A DNA stretch of 64,000 nucleotides from the NCBI GenBank assembly GCA_016867265.1, contig VGJW01000005.1:1-64000 (forward strand). Reading direction: 5' to 3'. The translations under genes were made by a program, and so were the position numbers. Source of the DNA: Candidatus Tanganyikabacteria bacterium. GTDB taxonomy: Bacteria > Cyanobacteriota > Sericytochromatia > S15B-MN24 > VGJW01. Under the pieces are notes generated by a model, which saw nothing but the letters and a program-made list of their open reading frames with translations, was not told where the DNA came from and ran no database searches. This document shows, in pieces, positions 60,033 to 64,000 of this stretch. The number at the start of each line of letters is the position of its first letter. Within the stretch, counting starts at the first letter, position 1.

Positions 60033-61009
60033 ATCCGGCGGTAGTAGATCGTGCCGATGGTGCGATCCGTCATCGCGTTGCGCGACAGGCCAAGGTCCGG
60101 ATCGAGACCTACGGCAAGGCGGATGCCTTCGCCCTCGGCCAGTCGCCATTCGACCGAGGGCGTGACCTTGACCTTGGCCTGCAGCCGTGCGCTTTCTGCG
60201 AGACCAGGCACGTCCGACTCGGCCCGGAAGGCCGTGATCCCCAGGCCCAGCCAGCCATCCGGGATGAGCTCCACTTCGCCCTGCCACGTCCCGAGCAACG
60301 CCCTGCCCAGATAGAAAACAGGTATCGGCCCCGCGGCAAGAGGCGTGAGGGGTTGCTGCCATGCAAGGTTGAGGCTCTGGGACCAGTTCACGTCGCTCCA
60401 CAACATGGCGACGCCCGCCTGGCCAGCCGGCAGGCCAAGGCCGGTCATGTCCGCGGCGGTACCTGCGGCACGTCCCGTCGGCAGGGTCAGGCCGCCCCAG
60501 ATGGCCACTGCCGGCCACGGCCCTTCGCCGTCCCGGACGGTCCAGGAACCCTGCAGCGCGATATCGGCGAGGCCTCCCCCCTGGCTGTCCCTCGCAATCG
60601 CCTCACCTGTCTCCTCGTCGCTTACATCGAGCGGGGCGACCTTGCCCAGGGCTGCCCAGCGCGCGCCCTCGAGCCGGTTCAGGGCCCCCGGCAGCGTCAT
60701 CGAGAAGGCAAGCCCCTGGCGGGGGTACCACGTCAAGGCGGTCTGGATCTGCAGGCTGCGCAAGGTGCTGCCGACCGGCTTGTCCACCCAGGCGCCCGTC
60801 TCATTGAAGCTGCCCGTGATGTCGCGGATCGAGACACCCGTCTGCAGCAGCCAGCTTTCCATGCCGCCGAACATGGCCCCCGCGCCCGCGATGGAGCCGA
60901 TGTCGGCTCCGCTGCCCGGCAGGCCACAACCGCACGTGGTACAGCCCAGCGCAGGCATGGCCGACAGGCAGGTGAGCAGGCCGATGGCCAGCCAGCGTCC
61001 TGAGCTCAT
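60029..61009 (-). CDS. Outer-membrane beta-barrel protein with CTTCGCG motif
   Basis: A 326-residue protein with a signal peptide (about 1-22), then a cysteine cluster CTTCGCGLPGSG at the mature N-terminus, then about 290 residues of alternating pattern ending YYRRI, as in outer-membrane barrels of the transporter type linked with metal or redox genes. The three cysteines could bind a metal or serve redox exchange. ATG 61009 overlaps the stop of the TlpA-like gene (ATGA). Confidence 0.75.
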   Translation of the reverse strand: MSSGRWLAIGLLTCLSAMPALGCTTCGCGLPGSGADIGSIAGAGAMFGGMESWLLQTGVSIRDITGSFNETGAWVDKPVGSTLRSLQIQTALTWYPRQGLAFSMTLPGALNRLEGARWAALGKVAPLDVSDEETGEAIARDSQGGGLADIALQGSWTVRDGEGPWPAVAIWGGLTLPTGRAAGTAADMTGLGLPAGQAGVAMLWSDVNWSQSLNLAWQQPLTPLAAGPIPVFYLGRALLGTWQGEVELIPDGWLGLGITAFRAESDVPGLAESARLQAKVKVTPSVEWRLAEGEGIRLAVGLDPDLGLSRNAMTDRTIGTIYYRRI

Positions 61010-61551
61010 CCGGGCTGACCCTCCGTACGATCGGGTCGGATCATGCTGCGGACCGCTGCCTCGAGTTCGCCAGCCGGCGGTGGCCCGGCCCACTGGTGAC
61101 GGATGATCCCGTCCCGATCGGCCAGGACCAACGTGGGATAGCCCCGCACGCCCCGGAAGCGCCGTCGCAGGCCTTCATCACCTGAGACGACGGGAAACGG
61201 CAGGTCGAGCCGGCGCGCAAGGTCCTTCCTGTCTGCCGGCTCCGTCGGCGCGTCCATCGTCAGGGCCACGCAACGCAGTCCGGAGGGCGAGAGGCGCTGG
61301 TACAAGACCACGAGGTCGGGCCACTCGGCCAAGCAGATCGTGCACCAAGGAGCCCAGAGGATGACGAGCGAGACGTGCCCGCGCAGGCTCGCGCTGTCCC
61401 ACGGGAGGCCGTCCTCGAGGCGCGGTTGCCTGAAGTCGGGCAGGCCGCGCTGGCCAAGCAGGGCCGCTTCGGCCTGCGAGGCGATGCCGCTGAAGCTCAT
61501 CCCTGCGGCCAAGACAGCCAACCGGATGAACTTGGGAATACCACCTGCCAT
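61006..61551 (-). CDS. TlpA-like thioredoxin-fold protein
   Basis: A 181-residue periplasmic thiol-disulfide protein: N-terminal signal or anchor (about 8-30), then a thioredoxin fold with the active site LWAPWCTICLAEWP and a cis-Pro in RGYPTLVLADRDG. WCTIC is a CxxC with Thr-Ile between the cysteines. It may act on the cysteine cluster of the barrel protein translated with it. ATG 61551 is chosen because the product then begins with a basic, hydrophobic leader. Confidence 0.87.
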   Translation of the reverse strand: MAGGIPKFIRLAVLAAGMSFSGIASQAEAALLGQRGLPDFRQPRLEDGLPWDSASLRGHVSLVILWAPWCTICLAEWPDLVVLYQRLSPSGLRCVALTMDAPTEPADRKDLARRLDLPFPVVSGDEGLRRRFRGVRGYPTLVLADRDGIIRHQWAGPPPAGELEAAVRSMIRPDRTEGQPG

Positions 61552-61585
61552 GGCGCTCTTGTACCCCCGGGATGGCCCGGGCGCG

Positions 61586-62983
61586 TCAGTTGCCGCCGAT
61601 GCTGGGCAGGGCTTCCTGGCTTCCGGCAAGCCGCGTCGTGATTTTGGGCGTGACGACGATGATGATTTCGGACTCGGCTTTCGAATCGACGGTCGTCTGG
61701 AAGAACGCGCCCAGCAACGGGATGTCGCCGAGCAACGGGATCTTGACGACGCTCTTCGTCACGTCCGTGCGCTTCAGGCCGCCGATGACGATGCTCTCGC
61801 CATCCTTGACCCGCATCGTGGTCTCGACCTTGCGCGAGTCGATGATGGGCACGGCATTGCCATTGACGATGACGTCGCCGGTCTTGGCCGAGATTTCGGG
61901 GGCCAGTTCCAGCGTCACGAAACCCTTGGTGTCGATACGCGGCGTGATGTTCAGGATCTGGCCGGCTTCCTGGAAGCTGATCTGGGTGGTCGCGAAGCCA
62001 TTGGGTGTGATCGTGACGTTGGTGACGGGGAACTTGTTGACGATCGTGATGGTCGCCTTCTTGTTGTCCTGGGCGGCCACCTTGGGGTTGGCGAGGACCG
62101 TGGCGTTGTTGTTCTGGATGGCGGCGTCGAGCCGCGCGTTGAAGTTGGCCGTCAGGTTGTCGAGGGCGTGAAACGTGATGGCCGTGCCACCGTTCGTGGT
62201 TGCCGGGTTGCCTGCTTGGTTGCCTGCCCCGCCCGCCGTCGTGTTGGGGTTGCTGTTGTTGAACGAGGCGCCGAACTTGGCGCCGCCAAAGCCGTAGTTG
62301 AGCCCGAGCTGCTCGCTGACGCGCGAGGAGACCTCGATCATCTTGACTTCGATGAGGACCTGGGGCGTGGGGATGTCCAACGCCTGGATGAGGGCCTTGG
62401 CCCGGTCCAGCGCGTCCTCCGAAGCCGTGATAATCAGGCTGTTGGTGCGCTCGTCGCTCAGGATGCGGATGGTCTCGTTGCCTGCTTTTTCGTCCCCTTG
62501 GGCCAGCGCCTGCTTGATGCGCGGTTCCAGGTCCGTGACCTTGCTGTTGTCGATGCGGAACAGGACGGTCTGCATGCCCGTGAACTTCTTCTTCGCGAAG
62601 ACCTCGCGTGTCGCGATGAGCAGGGTCGAACCGACGCGGCGCGCTTCCAGATCCTGCATCTTCATGACGAGGCCAAGGGCTTCCTCGAGGGGAACGGCCT
62701 TGAGGGAGATGGTCACCTTGCCTTGGACGGAGTCGTCGATGAGCAGGTTCATGCCGCCCTTGCGGCCCATGGTCTCCAGGATTTGCCGAACGTCGACATT
62801 GGCCAGGCTGAGCGTGACCAACGTCGGGTTCTGGATTAGGCGCGTGCGTTCCACGCCCAGAGAACGATCGCCGACGGCACGGACATCGCTGCCGGACGCC
62901 TGCGCGAATGCGGGTTGGACCGCGCCCGGGACGGTCAGCACCGCCGCGAGCAGGCCCAGTATGCCTTGGGTCCGGCTTCTCAT
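61586..62983 (-). CDS. pilQ: Type IV pilus secretin PilQ
   Basis: A 465-residue outer-membrane secretin: signal peptide, an STN-like domain (about 55-125; LANVDVRQILETMGRKGGMN), N1 and secretin domains, ending VKIPLLGDIPLLGAFFQTT and IIIVVTPKI. A Gly/Asn-rich insertion of about 45 residues lies near residue 245. It lacks the AMIN domains of proteobacterial PilQ. It forms the exit pore for the type IV pilus that PilT would retract. It follows pilP with overlap. Confidence 0.95.
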   Translation of the reverse strand: MRSRTQGILGLLAAVLTVPGAVQPAFAQASGSDVRAVGDRSLGVERTRLIQNPTLVTLSLANVDVRQILETMGRKGGMNLLIDDSVQGKVTISLKAVPLEEALGLVMKMQDLEARRVGSTLLIATREVFAKKKFTGMQTVLFRIDNSKVTDLEPRIKQALAQGDEKAGNETIRILSDERTNSLIITASEDALDRAKALIQALDIPTPQVLIEVKMIEVSSRVSEQLGLNYGFGGAKFGASFNNSNPNTTAGGAGNQAGNPATTNGGTAITFHALDNLTANFNARLDAAIQNNNATVLANPKVAAQDNKKATITIVNKFPVTNVTITPNGFATTQISFQEAGQILNITPRIDTKGFVTLELAPEISAKTGDVIVNGNAVPIIDSRKVETTMRVKDGESIVIGGLKRTDVTKSVVKIPLLGDIPLLGAFFQTTVDSKAESEIIIVVTPKITTRLAGSQEALPSIGGN

Positions 62984-63630
62984 GGCGTGGTCTGTCCTCC
63001 GATGTTCTTGACGAAGCGGCGACCGCGGTTGAGCAGGACCACCTGGGTGCTGTTGATGCTGACGATCTTGGACCCGTCCTCCAGGATTTCGCCGATGCGG
63101 GCTTCCCGGGTCAGGCCATCCAGTTCGAGGACGGCCAGAGCCTCGCGCCCCGTATTCAGGATGCCCTGAAGCTCCCAGAGCGGTTCATCCGGGTCCAGAT
63201 AGACGATTTCCTCGATGTATTGGCCTCCTGGGCCGGGCCGTCGCAGCGTCCGCGCCACCTTGCCGGGCGGCGGCACGATGACGGGGGGCGGCGCAATCTT
63301 CGGCTTGATGATGACCGGTGCCGGAATCGGCACGACTTGCATGTTCTTGTCCCGAAGCAGGGAGCGGAAAGGATCCTCCCGTCCGGAACGGGAGCGGGCC
63401 TCGCGGATGAGCTGGTGAATCTTGGACTCGCGGTTCGTCGTGCCTGGTCCGGGATTCGGAACCGAGGCGCTCGCCGGTGGTGGCGAAGCCCCGAACTCGG
63501 GATTGCCCGAGCCTGATGCCGGCAGTGTTAAGGCCGCATCGCCCGTGGCAGGCTGCTGGGCCAGCCCAGGGGCTGGCAACAGACAAAGACCTGCTGCCAC
63601 GAGGGCCGTGCCTCTATTGATCCAGGGCAT
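62980..63630 (-). CDS. PilP-like pilus assembly protein
   Basis: A 216-residue protein with signal peptide (about 1-25), a Pro/Ser/Gly-rich region and a C-terminal domain (about 150-215) with strands LDGLTREARIGEILEDGSK and STQVVLLNRGRRFV, like PilP homology domains that bind PilQ. A run of prolines (APPPVIVPPPG) precedes it. It overlaps pilO by 17 bases and pilQ by four, as expected in the pilMNOPQ order. Assignment rests on position plus fold pattern. Confidence 0.8.
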   Translation of the reverse strand: MPWINRGTALVAAGLCLLPAPGLAQQPATGDAALTLPASGSGNPEFGASPPPASASVPNPGPGTTNRESKIHQLIREARSRSGREDPFRSLLRDKNMQVVPIPAPVIIKPKIAPPPVIVPPPGKVARTLRRPGPGGQYIEEIVYLDPDEPLWELQGILNTGREALAVLELDGLTREARIGEILEDGSKIVSINSTQVVLLNRGRRFVKNIGGQTTP

Positions 63631-64000
63631 AGGTCGTCACCCGGAAGTTGATGGAGAGGGTACGGTTCGCATTGTCCGGTTGGGCCGGGGCGACTGCGCC
63701 TTCGGCCGCGGCAGAGGCACCTGCGGGTGGCCGGATGGTCGGCGGACCAATCTGCAGCACGCCTTCATAGGCTGACAGGCGTTCCAGGAACTGCACGAAA
63801 TCAGGGAACTTGGCGTTGACTTCAAGTTCGATGGTCTGCGTGCCGAGCGCCGCGAACTCCGGGGGCAGGGACTCGTCGCCGGGGGCCTTTTCCTTGGGCA
63901 TGAAGTTGGAGGGTGCGAAGCGCCGGATTTCCACCTTGGACTCGGCTGCGAGGGATGCCAAGTCCACGAGCAGGATGGACAAGACCTGGGTGTTGGCCGG
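63614..64000 (-). CDS. pilO: PilO-like pilus assembly protein (5' part outside window)
   Basis: The C-terminal 128 residues of a PilO-type protein: FVQFLERLSAYEGVLQIGPP and NRTLSINFRVTTYALD follow the ferredoxin-like PilO domain. The start lies beyond the right edge. It is the third gene of the pilQ-P-O set, so pilM and pilN are probably just outside the window. Confidence 0.85.
   Translation of the reverse strand, partial: PANTQVLSILLVDLASLAAESKVEIRRFAPSNFMPKEKAPGDESLPPEFAALGTQTIELEVNAKFPDFVQFLERLSAYEGVLQIGPPTIRPPAGASAAAEGAVAPAQPDNANRTLSINFRVTTYALDQ

Noticed and set aside
58158-60518. A 786-codon open frame antisense to the DinG helicase
   Set aside because: Same reason: long antisense frames are expected at this GC content; the product has no motif and the plus-strand helicase is clear.
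1-64000. tRNA genes, CRISPR arrays, transposases or phage genes
   Set aside because: No T-loop plus acceptor pairing, regularly spaced repeats, integrase or transposase motifs were seen by eye.

Overview
The window is GC-rich DNA (G or C at most third codon positions) from a diderm bacterium. Signs of an outer membrane are two secretins (PilQ and CpaC types), an OmpH/Skp-like chaperone, several lipobox proteins, and an SLH-domain protein with a predicted beta-rich C-terminus. The SLH-plus-barrel layout, an RpaB/PhoB-like regulator with its PAS kinase, and the mix of Tad and type IV pilus genes would fit a non-photosynthetic relative of Cyanobacteria (Sericytochromatia-like). That placement is inference from gene content; nothing here proves it. 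No tRNA, CRISPR array, insertion sequence or prophage was seen.

Layout from left to right. 1-3080 (minus): two unusual genes, a degenerate J-domain protein (cut by the window edge) and a membrane protein with a degenerate JAB/MPN fold. 3140-5563: leuS. 5577-11758 (minus): housekeeping operon lspA-obgE-proB-proA-nadD-rsfS-EamA, with stop/start overlaps at three of its junctions. 11924-14028 (plus): response regulator and PAS kinase. 13983-19817 (minus): a five-gene unit made of an Ala-rich repeat protein, an unknown protein, a TPR protein, a sensor kinase and a response regulator. 20052-32938 (plus): a Tad/Flp pilus operon with Flp pilin, prepilin peptidase, three TadE/G-like proteins, CpaB, CpaC, a natural CpaE-CpaF fusion, TadB and TadC. 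It runs on into DUF192, SLH-barrel, DUF2993 and PlsC-like genes.

32952-42047 (minus): HD-GYP phosphodiesterase, a papain-like protein, GH38 alpha-mannosidase, an unknown protein, an M28/glutaminyl-cyclase-like enzyme and a repeat-bearing lipoprotein. 42081-44620 (plus): a degenerate ANL-fold protein coupled to a FabK/nitronate-monooxygenase-like flavoprotein. 44628-53572 (minus): two secreted paralogues, aldo/keto reductase, peptide deformylase, a small protein with a second Flp pilin, a third pilin-like gene, a lipoprotein, PilT, an unknown protein, SerRS and a Nudix hydrolase. 53626-54279: OmpH-like. 54332-56824 (minus): two Crp/Fnr regulators and a lipoprotein. 56893-57004: SRP RNA. 57078-58138: an HtrA-like protease gene broken by two stops and two frameshifts. 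58086-60032: DinG-type helicase. 60029-64000 (minus): outer-membrane barrel, TlpA-like thioredoxin, then pilQ-pilP-pilO running off the window.

Two sequence-level themes recur. Many adjacent genes overlap by 1-4 bases (ATGA, GTGA, TGATG), which suggests translational coupling. Four genes carry a TANNNT hexamer exactly six bases before the start codon, a pattern expected of leaderless transcripts. A second motif, TTWACCGRA, lies 53-60 bases upstream of three separate genes: the Ala-rich protein, the papain-like protein and the second Flp pilin.
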